From CAYNRA01 sp964399465 (GTDB lineage: Bacteria; Bacteroidota; Bacteroidia; Cytophagales; Spirosomataceae): a stretch of 9,512 nucleotides of DNA. Where the stretch lies: positions 1-9,512 of the forward strand of contig CAYNRA010000098.1 of assembly GCA_964399465.1 (NCBI GenBank). The letters run 5' to 3'. The position numbers and the translations under genes are program-made. This document shows, piece after piece, positions 1 to 7,893 of the stretch. A model generated the notes under the pieces. It ran no database searches. It saw only the letters and a program-made list of their open reading frames with translations, and had not been told where the DNA came from. The first letter of the stretch is position 1. Each line of letters opens with the position of its first letter.

Positions 1-885
1 TTTGTCTTTTTCTTGCTCGTATGGTGCTGTTCACCCGCATTCAGTCAAAAATCAAGTCAGCTGCTGAAACAACAAATCGAAGATAGATTGGCTTCTAAAA
101 AGGCGGTCGTCGGTGTGGCTATTCAGTATAAAAATGAAAAAATCTCCGTGAATGGTAAACGGCACTTTCCCATGCAAAGCGTTTTCAAATGTCCCATCGG
201 ATTGTTCATGATGGCGGAGATAGACAAAGGGAAATTTGAGCTCAATCAACCCGTCGAAATTAAAAAAGAAGATTTATTAACGCCTGATATTTACAGCCCC
301 ATCCGCGATACATACCCCAATGGTACAACGCTTACCATCGCCCAAATTCTTGAATATACGGTTTCTATGAGCGATAATGTAGGCTGTGATATGCTCCTAA
401 AACTACTCGGTGGGCCGTCTTCTGTCGAAAAATATTTCCACGAAAAAGGTTTCAAAGATATTTCCATCAAAATTAATGAGGAAACCATGCAGAGCGACTG
501 GAATAGCCAATTCCAAAATTGGACTACTCCGCTCGAAGCAAACAAGATTTTAAAAGCATTCTATGAAAATAAAAATGCTTATTTATCCCCCGAAAGCCAT
601 CAATTTATCTGGAATATTCTAAAAAATACATCTACTGGCGCCCATAGACTCAAAGGTCTCTTACCCGCCGGAACAACAGTGGCACACAAAACAGGCTGGT
701 CTGGACAAAATAAACAAACGGGTATTACGGCCGCCGTAAATAATATCGGCATTATTTTCTTACCCAACGGTGAACCATTGTATATCAGCGTTTTTGTTAC
801 GGAAAGTATTGAAGATTTTGATGCCAACGAACGAATTATTGCCGAAATAGCCGAAATGGCTTGGAATTATTACACGAAAATGTAA
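1..885 (+). CDS. bla: Class A (subclass A2) serine beta-lactamase, 5' end cut by window
   Basis: This is a secreted serine hydrolase predicted to open beta-lactam rings in the periplasm. The frame is open from base 1 and no start codon is visible, so the first codons lie outside. The visible start is a hydrophobic run (FVFFLLVW) followed by CCSPAFSQ, the end of a signal peptide probably cut near AFS|Q; a lipoprotein cysteine is less likely. Counting from codon 13-15 as residue 1, I see SVFK at 56-59 (Ambler 70-73 nucleophile and lysine), SDN at 120-122, a glutamate at 156 in NEETMQ (the Ambler 166 position) and KTG at 226-228. From memory, the LLPAGTTVAHKTG and FQNW stretches closely resemble PER enzymes, which places it in subclass A2. 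Ambler 170 is Gln and 237 is Trp, both unusual. It is probably a single-gene unit, closed by a terminator at 925-963. The family is sure; substrate range cannot be read from the sequence. Confidence 0.95.
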   Translation, partial: FVFFLLVWCCSPAFSQKSSQLLKQQIEDRLASKKAVVGVAIQYKNEKISVNGKRHFPMQSVFKCPIGLFMMAEIDKGKFELNQPVEIKKEDLLTPDIYSPIRDTYPNGTTLTIAQILEYTVSMSDNVGCDMLLKLLGGPSSVEKYFHEKGFKDISIKINEETMQSDWNSQFQNWTTPLEANKILKAFYENKNAYLSPESHQFIWNILKNTSTGAHRLKGLLPAGTTVAHKTGWSGQNKQTGITAAVNNIGIIFLPNGEPLYISVFVTESIEDFDANERIIAEIAEMAWNYYTKM

Positions 886-924
886 TTTTTATATTTCTCA
901 AAATTGTGCTCAAAAGCGGAATTT

Positions 925-963
925 GCCCTTGCAATACAAAGATTTGCAAGGGCTTTTTCTTTA
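925..963 (+). terminator. Intrinsic terminator of the beta-lactamase gene
   Basis: A perfect 10-bp stem (GCCCTTGCAA at 925-934 pairing with TTGCAAGGGC at 944-953) has a 9-base loop and is followed directly by TTTTTCTTT. It starts 39 bases after the beta-lactamase stop. It should end that transcript and separate it from the downstream gene. Confidence 0.9.
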
Positions 964-1011
964 CCCAAAACTTATTTTATCACTTTATACAATTTCTTCT
1001 TCACTTATCGT

Positions 1012-1026
1012 TAATTAGACTAATTA
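1012..1026. repeat. Short AT-rich dyad upstream of the barrel-protein promoter
   Basis: TAATTAG (1012-1018) and CTAATTA (1020-1026) form a perfect inverted repeat around one A. The dyad lies about 35-50 bases upstream of the candidate -7 element at 1060-1067, where an activator or repressor could bind. It is short and AT-rich, so chance is a real alternative. Confidence 0.3.
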
Positions 1027-1059
1027 TAAACAATGTCTAGCAAATCTAACAAACAAAGA

Positions 1060-1067
1060 TATTTTTG
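1060..1067 (+). promoter_or_regulatory. Candidate Bacteroidota-type -7 promoter element
   Basis: TATTTTTG matches the Bacteroidota sigma-A -7 consensus TAnnTTTG exactly. No good TTG/TTTG -33 element is seen at the usual distance, so the match rests on the -7 box alone. A start a few bases downstream would give a leader of roughly 140 bases before the ATG at 1215. The same octamer stands upstream of valS on the other strand. Confidence 0.45.
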
Positions 1068-1214
1068 AAAGAGAAAGTCAGTCCCAAAATCGTGAAATCA
1101 AAAAGCCAATTAATAGGAATGAAACAAGTCACTTCAAAATTACTTTTAGATTATCTATTGTTTTAGGAAACAGAGAAAAGCTAGTCCACCCAAACAGTCT
1201 AAACGAAAATTAAA

Positions 1215-1835
1215 ATGAAAAAAAGTACATTTTTGAGTATCCTTTGTATTTCTATATTCACATGTCAAAATGACGTATTTGCACAACAAAAAACAGAAGC
1301 CGTGACTCTCTTCGGGAAAGGAGCTAAGATAGCAAGTAAAGACATCGGCTTTTTTGTTGCCCCAAGTATTGGTATGACAACGTTCGATGAAAGTACCGCC
1401 GCGCTTTTTAATCTTCGCAGTGGTATCCAAGTAAAAGATAAATTTGCTCTAGGAGGATATTACCAAGTGTCACTCAATGAAATTATTCCCCAGTCAGAAA
1501 CGATTCCAGGTATTTACATGGATTATTGGTCTGCCGGAGGTTTTGTCGAATATACGCTGTTATCTAAAAAATTAATTCACTTGACTTTACCCGTTTACGC
1601 CGGCTATAGTGAAGTTGAAATGGACAATGACTTCGGATTAGCTCGTTTGAGCGAAGCAAATTTCTTGCAACTAGAACCTAGTTTACTACTGGAAGTCAAT
1701 CTGCTTAAAAATGTCCGCTTCAATGCAGGGGCTGGGTACAGGTTCGTCGGACAAATGAACTATCGAAATCTGGACGAAACAGATATGTCAGGTCTAACGG
1801 GACACGTTGGTTTGAAAATCGGTCTATTCAGATAA
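1215..1835 (+). CDS. Predicted small outer-membrane beta-barrel protein
   Basis: I do not recognise a named family. The 206-residue product starts with a signal peptide (MKKSTFLSILC..., probable cut after VFA at 21-23, leaving QQ at the new N-terminus). The mature part is rich in alternating hydrophobic and polar residues with aromatic belts, as in short outer-membrane barrels. Likely strands are near residues 43-51, 62-70, 76-86, 99-115, 119-132, 149-162, 165-180 and 193-204, about eight in all. The C-terminus is GLKIGLFR, so it does not end in the aromatic residue typical of many barrels. The ATG is preceded by an A-rich leader without a Shine-Dalgarno, as expected in Bacteroidota. The gene stands alone between two terminators, so neighbours give no clue to function. 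A structural, pore-forming or adhesive role are all open. Confidence 0.75.
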   Translation: MKKSTFLSILCISIFTCQNDVFAQQKTEAVTLFGKGAKIASKDIGFFVAPSIGMTTFDESTAALFNLRSGIQVKDKFALGGYYQVSLNEIIPQSETIPGIYMDYWSAGGFVEYTLLSKKLIHLTLPVYAGYSEVEMDNDFGLARLSEANFLQLEPSLLLEVNLLKNVRFNAGAGYRFVGQMNYRNLDETDMSGLTGHVGLKIGLFR

Positions 1836-1851
1836 TTGCCTGAATTTCACA

Positions 1852-1886
1852 AAAAATGCCTTGTAGATATACTACAAGGCATTTTT
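1852..1886. terminator. Bidirectional intrinsic terminator between convergent genes
   Basis: AAAAATGCCTTGTAG (1852-1866) pairs perfectly over 15 bp with CTACAAGGCATTTTT (1872-1886) around a 5-base loop. The A tract on one side and T tract on the other give a U-tailed hairpin on both strands. It lies 16 bases after the barrel-protein stop and 82 bases after the valS stop, so one element can serve both genes. Confidence 0.92.
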
Positions 1887-1968
1887 CGTTAAAAGCCATC
1901 TGAGCTTAATCGTTTAAATGAAAATGTATCATTTTTTGATTAGACAACGCAAAATCAGACTTTTCTTC

Positions 1969-4605
1969 TTACTTCAGCTTGCTCAATGCTTCTTGCAAAG
2001 CGGCTATTTTAGACTCTGCATCTGCCAGTTTATCTTTCTCTCTTTGTACTACATCTGGTTTCGCATTTTGTACAAATCGTTCATTGGAAAGTTTTGCAAG
2101 AACAGATTTCTGGAATCCAATGGTATAATCCAACTCTTTTTGGAGATTTTCTTTTTCCGTTTCTATATCCAAATTATCTCCCAAATCTAAACCAAATTCG
2201 TCTGCTTTAATTACCAAACTAACGCCCGAAATTTGGTCAGCGAATTGGATACTTGCTGTATTTGCCAGTTTCTGAATCAAGTCAAGCAAGTGCGAATAAC
2301 GCGCCTCTTGGCTTGTTTTAATCACCAAAGGTAGTGCCTCTTTCGGCGAAAGTTGCTTCGCATTTCGGGTATTTCTTACCCAAGAAACAAGTTCTGTAAC
2401 AACATCTATATCTTGTAAAATTGCGTTGTCCACCTCTCCAGCTACCGGGAATGGGGCTAAACAAATACTCGATTGTGCCGGGCGTTCTGCCAATTGTTGC
2501 CAGATTTCTTCCGAAATAAACGGCGTCCAAGGATGAACCAAACGCATCAATTCATCGAAAAACGCAATCGTCGCCTCGTACGTTTCTCTGTCAATAGGTT
2601 GCGCTTGTCCTTGTATGTACGCTGGTTTAACCATCTCCAGATACTGAGAACAGAAGTCATTCCAAATTAAATTATAGGTAGCCAACAACGCATCAGACAT
2701 ACGGAACTTGTCGTAATGTTCCGCCACTTCTAGGATAACAGACGACGCTTTGGCACGGAACCATCTCACCGCTGTTTGATTTCCTACGGGTGCTGCGGTA
2801 TCGGCAACTTCCCAACCTTTCACCAACCGGAAGGCATTCCAAATCTTGTTTGAGAAATTCCTGCCTTGTTCACAAAGTTTCTCATCAAAAGGTAAGTCAT
2901 TCCCCGCAGGGGAACTAAATAACATACCCGTCCGGACACCATCCGCGCCGTATTTTTCAATTAAATCAATCGGGTCAGGTGAATTTCCTAGTGATTTGGA
3001 CATTTTACGTCCTTGTTTGTCCCGAACAATCCCCGTCAAATACACATTTTTAAATGGATATTGCCCCTTGTATTCATACCCCGCAATAATCATTCGTGCC
3101 ACCCACAAAAACAAAATTTCGGGGGCTGTAACCAAGTCATTGGTTGGGTAATAATAGTTAATGTCTTCATTATCAGGATTTTTAAATCCGTCAAAAACTG
3201 AAATCGGCCAGAGCCAAGAGCTGAACCACGTATCTAAAACGTCTTCGTCTTGGGTTAAATCCTGTTCGCTCAATGCAAATAATTGGTATTTTTCACGGGC
3301 AATCGCGAGTGCTTCTTTCTTGGTTTTAGCAACAATGCACGTACCATCTTTCAAATAAAACGCCGGAATCCGATGTCCCCACCAAAGTTGGCGACTGATG
3401 CACCAATCGCGCACATTTTCCATCCAATGGCTGTACGTATTTTTGAATTTAGGTGGAATCAACTGAATTGTATCATTCATGACGTTCGTCAACGCCGGCT
3501 CTGATAATCTCTTCATTTTTAAAAACCACTGCAAAGAAACACGTGGTTCAATCACCGCACCAGTTCGCTCGGATGTGCCTACATTGGACTTATACTCCTC
3601 TAGTTTTTCGATGTGTCCTGCCTCTTCGAGTAGCTTGATGATTTTTTTTCGTGCTACAAAACGGTCTTCACCTACCAAAATTTGGGCACGTTCGTTCAAC
3701 TTTCCATCTTCTGTTAAAATATCAACGACTTCAAGTCCATGCTTTTCACCTAATGCAAAGTCATTGGGGTCGTGTGCAGGCGTAACTTTCAAGCAGCCCG
3801 TTCCAAAATCCATCGTGACATACTCATCGGCAATAATCGGAATTTGTTTTCCAATCAATGGGATGCTTGCTTTTTGACCAATAAGGTGTTGATAACGAGG
3901 GTCTTCTGGGTTCACGCAAATAGCTGCATCCGCCATAATTGTTTCTGGACGAACAGTCGCTATCGTCACAAATTGATTGGAATCTGACACCAACGAATAC
4001 TTGATATAGACCAATTTCTGTTGGATTTCTTTGGCAATTACTTCTTCGTCTGATACGGTCGTTTTGGCTTGCGGGTCCCAATTGACCATCCGGTGACCAC
4101 GGTAAATATCTCCTTTGGCGTGCAAATCGATGAAAACATCAATGACTGCATCGTATAAATTTTCTTCCATCGTAAACCGTGTACGATCCCAATCGCACGA
4201 AGCCCCTAATTTACGAAGTTGTTGGAGGATGATTCCACCGTATTTTTCTGTCCATTCCCAGCAATATGTCAAGAATTCCTCGCGGCTTAAATCTGCCTTA
4301 TTGATACCTTTTTCTTTCAACATTGCCACGACTTTGGCTTCTGTTGCAATGGAGGCATGATCTGTTCCTGGTACCCAACACGCCTCTTTTCCTTCCATTC
4401 GTGCTTTCCGAATCAGCACATCTTGGATAGTATTATTGAGCATGTGCCCCATGTGCAAAACGCCCGTCACGTTTGGCGGTGGAATCACAATGCTGTAAGG
4501 TTCCTTTGCTGGATTTGGTTTGGACTGAAAAAACTTGTTTTCTATCCAATATTGATACCATTTTTCCTCAATCTCTTTCGGATTGTATGTTTTTGAAATT
4601 TCCAT
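1969..4605 (-). CDS. valS: Valyl-tRNA synthetase
   Basis: This cytoplasmic class Ia aminoacyl-tRNA synthetase activates valine with ATP, charges tRNA-Val and edits mischarged threonine. The 878-residue product has the normal length. The HIGH-type motif HMGH is at 51-54 after PPPNVTGVL. The CP1 editing domain spans about 190-345 and includes TVRPET (217-222) and the THR-editing region around TPAHDPNDF (275-283). WCISRQLWWGHRIP begins at 401, DVLDTWFSSWLWP at 455, and KMSKS is at 534-538. An anticodon-binding domain follows and the protein ends in a coiled coil rich in Lys, Glu and Leu, the tRNA-binding arm typical of bacterial ValRS. I chose the ATG at 4605 because family similarity begins at MEISKTYNPKEIE; an upstream GTG at 4650 would add 15 unrelated residues. 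It lies 126 bases downstream of the helicase gene on the same strand. All key motifs are intact. Confidence 0.98.
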   Translation of the reverse strand: MEISKTYNPKEIEEKWYQYWIENKFFQSKPNPAKEPYSIVIPPPNVTGVLHMGHMLNNTIQDVLIRKARMEGKEACWVPGTDHASIATEAKVVAMLKEKGINKADLSREEFLTYCWEWTEKYGGIILQQLRKLGASCDWDRTRFTMEENLYDAVIDVFIDLHAKGDIYRGHRMVNWDPQAKTTVSDEEVIAKEIQQKLVYIKYSLVSDSNQFVTIATVRPETIMADAAICVNPEDPRYQHLIGQKASIPLIGKQIPIIADEYVTMDFGTGCLKVTPAHDPNDFALGEKHGLEVVDILTEDGKLNERAQILVGEDRFVARKKIIKLLEEAGHIEKLEEYKSNVGTSERTGAVIEPRVSLQWFLKMKRLSEPALTNVMNDTIQLIPPKFKNTYSHWMENVRDWCISRQLWWGHRIPAFYLKDGTCIVAKTKKEALAIAREKYQLFALSEQDLTQDEDVLDTWFSSWLWPISVFDGFKNPDNEDINYYYPTNDLVTAPEILFLWVARMIIAGYEYKGQYPFKNVYLTGIVRDKQGRKMSKSLGNSPDPIDLIEKYGADGVRTGMLFSSPAGNDLPFDEKLCEQGRNFSNKIWNAFRLVKGWEVADTAAPVGNQTAVRWFRAKASSVILEVAEHYDKFRMSDALLATYNLIWNDFCSQYLEMVKPAYIQGQAQPIDRETYEATIAFFDELMRLVHPWTPFISEEIWQQLAERPAQSSICLAPFPVAGEVDNAILQDIDVVTELVSWVRNTRNAKQLSPKEALPLVIKTSQEARYSHLLDLIQKLANTASIQFADQISGVSLVIKADEFGLDLGDNLDIETEKENLQKELDYTIGFQKSVLAKLSNERFVQNAKPDVVQREKDKLADAESKIAALQEALSKLK

Positions 4606-4681
4606 TTGGTTTTTGGCAGATTCTGTTGAGTAAATTCGTTGCACACACACGGAATACGCAGGATTTCCCTGTAATAAAACG

Positions 4682-4689
4682 CAAAAATA
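4682..4689 (-). promoter_or_regulatory. Candidate -7 promoter element for valS
   Basis: Read on the - strand this is TATTTTTG, an exact match to the Bacteroidota -7 consensus TAnnTTTG. It would start a transcript with a leader of about 70 bases before the valS ATG. I see no clear -33 element. No convincing terminator lies between the helicase stop and this site, so valS may also receive read-through. Confidence 0.45.
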
Positions 4690-4731
4690 CGAATTTCTTA
4701 GGTTCGTGGTGGGGTATTGATGAATAATTCG

Positions 4732-7659
4732 TTAGTCCAATAAGGCGAGCATATCTTGTGTTGTCAATGCTTTTACAAACGTTTCTTCCGTCGTGATGAG
4801 TTCATCAAATAGGCGGCGCTTCGCTTGTTGTAGTAAGATAATCTTCTCTTCGACGGTATTTTTCGTAATGAATTTATATGTAAAAACGGTGTTCGTTTGT
4901 CCGATCCGGTGGGCTCTGTCTATGGCTTGCGCTTCAATGGCTGGGTTCCACCACGGGTCGAGCAAAAAGACATACTCTGCGGCGGTTAGATTCAGTCCAA
5001 CTCCTCCGGCTTTCAATGAAATGAGAAAAACCAAGACGTTTTCATCTGTCTGAAACCGCTCTACTTCTGCTTGTCGGTTGGTTGTAGCGCCATCTAAGTA
5101 ACAAAAAGGAATGCCTTCAGTCTCCAAATATCCTTTGATTAATTGCAAATGTTTGACGAATTGACTGAATATCAATATTTTATGTTTCCTCTTTAAAATA
5201 CTTGTCAATTTATGAATAACATCTTGGCGCTTTCCAGAACTTCCTTCGTAGGTCGGGTCAATGAGTCGTGGGTCATTGGCTAATTGCCTCAATTTTGTAA
5301 GTCCTTCCAAAACAATCATTTGCGATTTTTGCATTCCTTTTTTCTCGATATGCTCCAAAATGAGGTTTCGGTAATGTGATTTCGTTTCTTCGTATTCTTT
5401 TTCTTGCTCATCCGTCATGGTAGAATATTGGATACTTTCTACTTTTTCCGGAAGTTCCGTAGCTACTTGTGATTTATGGCGACGAAGCATAAACGGCTTT
5501 ATTTTTCGGAACAACCGTTTGGTCATTTCTTCGTCTTGTTTTTTCTCAATTGGTAGTTGATAATGCGTCTTAAAAAAGGTTTGTGTTCCCAACAATCCCG
5601 GATTAATAAAACTAATTTGACTCCACAAATCCATCGTACTGTTCTCCAAAGGAGTGCCCGTTAAAATAAGTCGGTTGTAACTATTGAGTTCGCGAACCGC
5701 CATCGAGATAGTTGAAGCTGGGTTTTTTATGGCTTGTGATTCATCTAAAATGGTATACGTAAACCGAAACTTCTTAATAAAATCAATGTCTAATCGCAAG
5801 ACACCATACGACATGAAGACCAAATCTTTCCCCTCAAATGGGCTCGTATCTTTCACTCGATTCGTCCCTGCATGTACGTAAATACGTAAATTTGGAGCAA
5901 ATTTTTCTGCCTCTTTTTGCCAATTATAAATCAACGAAGTAGGCATAATAAGTAAAGAAGGTGCTTTATCTTGTTGATTATGAATGGATTGAAGAAAAGC
6001 TAAGGTCATCACTGTCTTTCCTAGTCCCATGTCATCCGCCAAACAACCGCCCATTTGATATTGATGCAAGAAATGCAGCCAATCGTACCCCGCTTTTTGA
6101 TAGGGGCGGAGTGTTCCAACAAATTCGGAGGGCAATGGGGTAGGTGCGATTTCTTCAAATTGTTGAAGTGTATTCAACTTTCTGTACAATACCGTGTGAG
6201 CAAGCCCTTCAAGTGCTAAATCTTGCACCAATACAAGGTGATACTTGTTCAAACGTACTTGTCCGTCTTCTTCTTCACTCAGCGAAAAGAGTTCTTCATA
6301 TTGTGTAAACCAAATTTCGGGAATGACAGCTATTTGCCCATTGGGAAGTAAAAATTCACGTTTCCCAGCTTTCATGATTTTTCGCAATTGTATGAACGCA
6401 ATTTCAAATTCACCAAACCGGATTTTCGTCTTGATATCGAACCAATCGTTTTTTTCTTCAATTTCTACCCGAATTGCCGCATGACCCAAGAAATAATTTT
6501 TTCCAGATGTCTCTCTTTGAATAACTTGTACGCCCATTTCTTCCAATTGCAAGGCATGTTTTTGAAGCCAAGTAAAGGCATCATTCACGTTTTTTGTTAC
6601 CGCACCTTTATCAAAAGGCAAGCCAAGTTTGGCAATATCCTGTACAATTCGCTTTTCTTCTGACGTGTTTCTAGGTATTTTTATGAATGTCCACGCTTCG
6701 TTTTCTTGAATGGCTTCAACAAAAGCGTGTGACGTAAAATTCTGAAAAGGAAAGACGCGCTCCCCATAAACAAATTGCAATTCCAGCGAAATGGAAGTAG
6801 AAAATTCTTGTTCTTCCATCGCGTTTCCTATGGCTAGTTCGAGGAGCTGATGCCGGTTTTCTGTTAGGACAAGTTGAACACGAACGGGCAATTCTTCCGT
6901 CTGAATAGTAAAACCAATTCCTTTGGCATAGACTTTAAATTGACCGATGAGCGGTGCGACAAAATTTTTAAAATATTTTTCTTCTATTTTACGTGAGATA
7001 ACTATATTGTTTCTCTCTAAAAATGGCTTTATCTTTTTCCCGTCTGTGTGGGGTTTAAAACGGTAAAGAGTGGTATCGACAAGCAAAAAGGCGGGCTCTT
7101 CGCAAATAACACGCGATTTTTTGAACTGGAACTTGACCCGCTCACCGTCTGCTAAAATATTTGGATAATACAGGGTTTGTTCTTCTTGCCGGTCAAAATG
7201 AAAATAAACTTGCGCAATTTTGGGAGATACTTCAATCGGTTGCCAAATGGGGTTTCCATCTTTGCCCATGATGAACAGTTTTTTATTCATTAATTTGGGT
7301 AAAATCAACGACCTATAGTGCTCCATATAGGTGTCAATTTCCGTTTGAAGTTGTTTATCTCCCTTGTCTTTGTCGTATGTTTTCAGAAAGAAATCAACGA
7401 TTTTTAATTTCTTTTTATTGAATTTCTTGGCTACCGCTTCTTGTTGCATTTCATCCATCCAATGCACCAATTTAATGTCATCTTTGTCGATATTACCTGC
7501 AAATTCGTCAATATTTTTATGAGATACATTTTGGTATTGATACGTCAGTTGCCCTCGCGTATTTACTTGAATCACGAAAGATTCAAAAATATGACCCAAA
7601 TACTGATGTTCGAACAAAGCATAAACCATTTGAAATGGTTGCAACGGAGAGACTTTCAT
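4732..7659 (-). CDS. SNF2-family DEAD/DEAH-box helicase (Swi2/Snf2 ATPase)
   Basis: This 975-residue protein is predicted to be an ATP-driven double-stranded DNA translocase that remodels protein-DNA or nucleic-acid complexes in the cytoplasm. The C-terminal half carries the full SNF2 motor: LRPYQKAGYDWL (517-528), motif I DDMGLGKT (542-549), motif II DESQ (639-642), motif III LTGTPLEN (666-673), then FSQF (831-834), motif V SLKAGGVGLNLT (881-892) and motif VI QAIDRAHRIGQT (911-922). The first 500 or so residues have no motif I can name and are rich in beta-like, charged segments. Only three cysteines are present (about 186, 539 and 853), so there is no SWIM-type zinc finger in this N-terminus. 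The ATG at 7659 is preferred; a TTG at 7707 would add 16 residues unlike a protein start. It is divergent from eboE, with a 234-bp gap. The biological substrate is unknown; a role in transcription recycling or repair is only inferred from the family. Confidence 0.93.
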   Translation of the reverse strand: MKVSPLQPFQMVYALFEHQYLGHIFESFVIQVNTRGQLTYQYQNVSHKNIDEFAGNIDKDDIKLVHWMDEMQQEAVAKKFNKKKLKIVDFFLKTYDKDKGDKQLQTEIDTYMEHYRSLILPKLMNKKLFIMGKDGNPIWQPIEVSPKIAQVYFHFDRQEEQTLYYPNILADGERVKFQFKKSRVICEEPAFLLVDTTLYRFKPHTDGKKIKPFLERNNIVISRKIEEKYFKNFVAPLIGQFKVYAKGIGFTIQTEELPVRVQLVLTENRHQLLELAIGNAMEEQEFSTSISLELQFVYGERVFPFQNFTSHAFVEAIQENEAWTFIKIPRNTSEEKRIVQDIAKLGLPFDKGAVTKNVNDAFTWLQKHALQLEEMGVQVIQRETSGKNYFLGHAAIRVEIEEKNDWFDIKTKIRFGEFEIAFIQLRKIMKAGKREFLLPNGQIAVIPEIWFTQYEELFSLSEEEDGQVRLNKYHLVLVQDLALEGLAHTVLYRKLNTLQQFEEIAPTPLPSEFVGTLRPYQKAGYDWLHFLHQYQMGGCLADDMGLGKTVMTLAFLQSIHNQQDKAPSLLIMPTSLIYNWQKEAEKFAPNLRIYVHAGTNRVKDTSPFEGKDLVFMSYGVLRLDIDFIKKFRFTYTILDESQAIKNPASTISMAVRELNSYNRLILTGTPLENSTMDLWSQISFINPGLLGTQTFFKTHYQLPIEKKQDEEMTKRLFRKIKPFMLRRHKSQVATELPEKVESIQYSTMTDEQEKEYEETKSHYRNLILEHIEKKGMQKSQMIVLEGLTKLRQLANDPRLIDPTYEGSSGKRQDVIHKLTSILKRKHKILIFSQFVKHLQLIKGYLETEGIPFCYLDGATTNRQAEVERFQTDENVLVFLISLKAGGVGLNLTAAEYVFLLDPWWNPAIEAQAIDRAHRIGQTNTVFTYKFITKNTVEEKIILLQQAKRRLFDELITTEETFVKALTTQDMLALLD
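7624..7640. repeat. 17-bp palindrome inside the helicase start, possible operator
   Basis: AACCATTT (7624-7631) and AAATGGTT (7633-7640) form a perfect inverted repeat around one G. It covers about codons 7-12 of the helicase gene. Two related half-sites lie upstream, AATGGTAT at 7668-7675 and its exact reverse complement ATACCATT at 7741-7748. The cluster could be a binding site for a regulator of the divergent genes, but the part within the coding region may simply reflect codon choice. Confidence 0.3.
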
Positions 7660-7857
7660 AGTGTGTAATGGTATTTGAATACGGTAAGAAGCTACTTGAA
7701 AGCACAAACCCGTATTTCAATTATGCTGTAACCTACGAAGATACCATTTGGACGTGTTTCTGTCAAGCTAAATTTAATGCAAATGCAATAATGTTGCAAA
7801 TTTGAAGCTGAAGTCGTGCTATCCCGCTCGAAAAAGAGTAATTTCAGACAATTCTTT

Positions 7858-7865
7858 TATATTTG
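7858..7865 (+). promoter_or_regulatory. Candidate -7 promoter element for eboE-eboF
   Basis: TATATTTG matches TAnnTTTG exactly and sits 28 bases before the eboE ATG at 7894, so transcription would begin about 20-25 bases upstream of the start codon. The expected -33 element is not clear. Its position argues against translation from the GTG at 7816. No comparably good match was found for the divergent helicase gene. Confidence 0.45.
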
Positions 7866-7893
7866 TTTTATTCAACCACACGCTACTTTCTTT

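Larger units (their letters stand above)
886..1214. other. Intergenic region between the beta-lactamase and barrel-protein genes
   Basis: These 329 bases hold no convincing gene. They contain the beta-lactamase terminator (925-963), a short AT-rich dyad (1012-1026), a candidate -7 promoter element (1060-1067) and then about 140 bases of A-rich leader before the next start codon. The only small open frames, for example a 15-codon one at 1119-1166, have no coding support. Confidence 0.6.

Noticed and set aside
1119..1166. 15-residue open frame (MKQVTSKLLLDYLLF) in the leader of the barrel-protein gene
   Set aside because: Too short, with no coding or attenuation signal around it; chance frames like this are common in AT-rich DNA.
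1155..1430. 91-codon open frame on the - strand across the start of the barrel-protein gene
   Set aside because: Antisense shadow of a gene with a clear signal peptide; no motif of its own.
1921..1935. Small hairpin AAAATG-TAT-CATTTT near the valS end, as a second terminator
   Set aside because: Only six mostly A-T pairs; the 15-bp hairpin nearby explains termination better.
3479..3877. 132-codon open frame on the + strand opposite valS
   Set aside because: It lies wholly antisense to conserved ValRS coding sequence and its product has no recognisable features.
4606..4650. GTG start extending valS by 15 residues
   Set aside because: The ValRS similarity begins at the ATG at 4605, and the extension fits the leader of the candidate valS promoter.
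7660..7707. TTG start extending the helicase by 16 residues
   Set aside because: A proper ATG at 7659 is available and the extension has no recognisable content.
7761..7805. TGCAA-type repeats in the divergent intergenic region
   Set aside because: Short and imperfect in AT-rich sequence; no consistent spacing or dyad beyond five bases.
7816..7893. GTG start giving EboE 26 extra residues
   Set aside because: The added residues are unlike the family, the ATG at 7894 starts the conserved sequence, and the candidate -7 element lies between the two.
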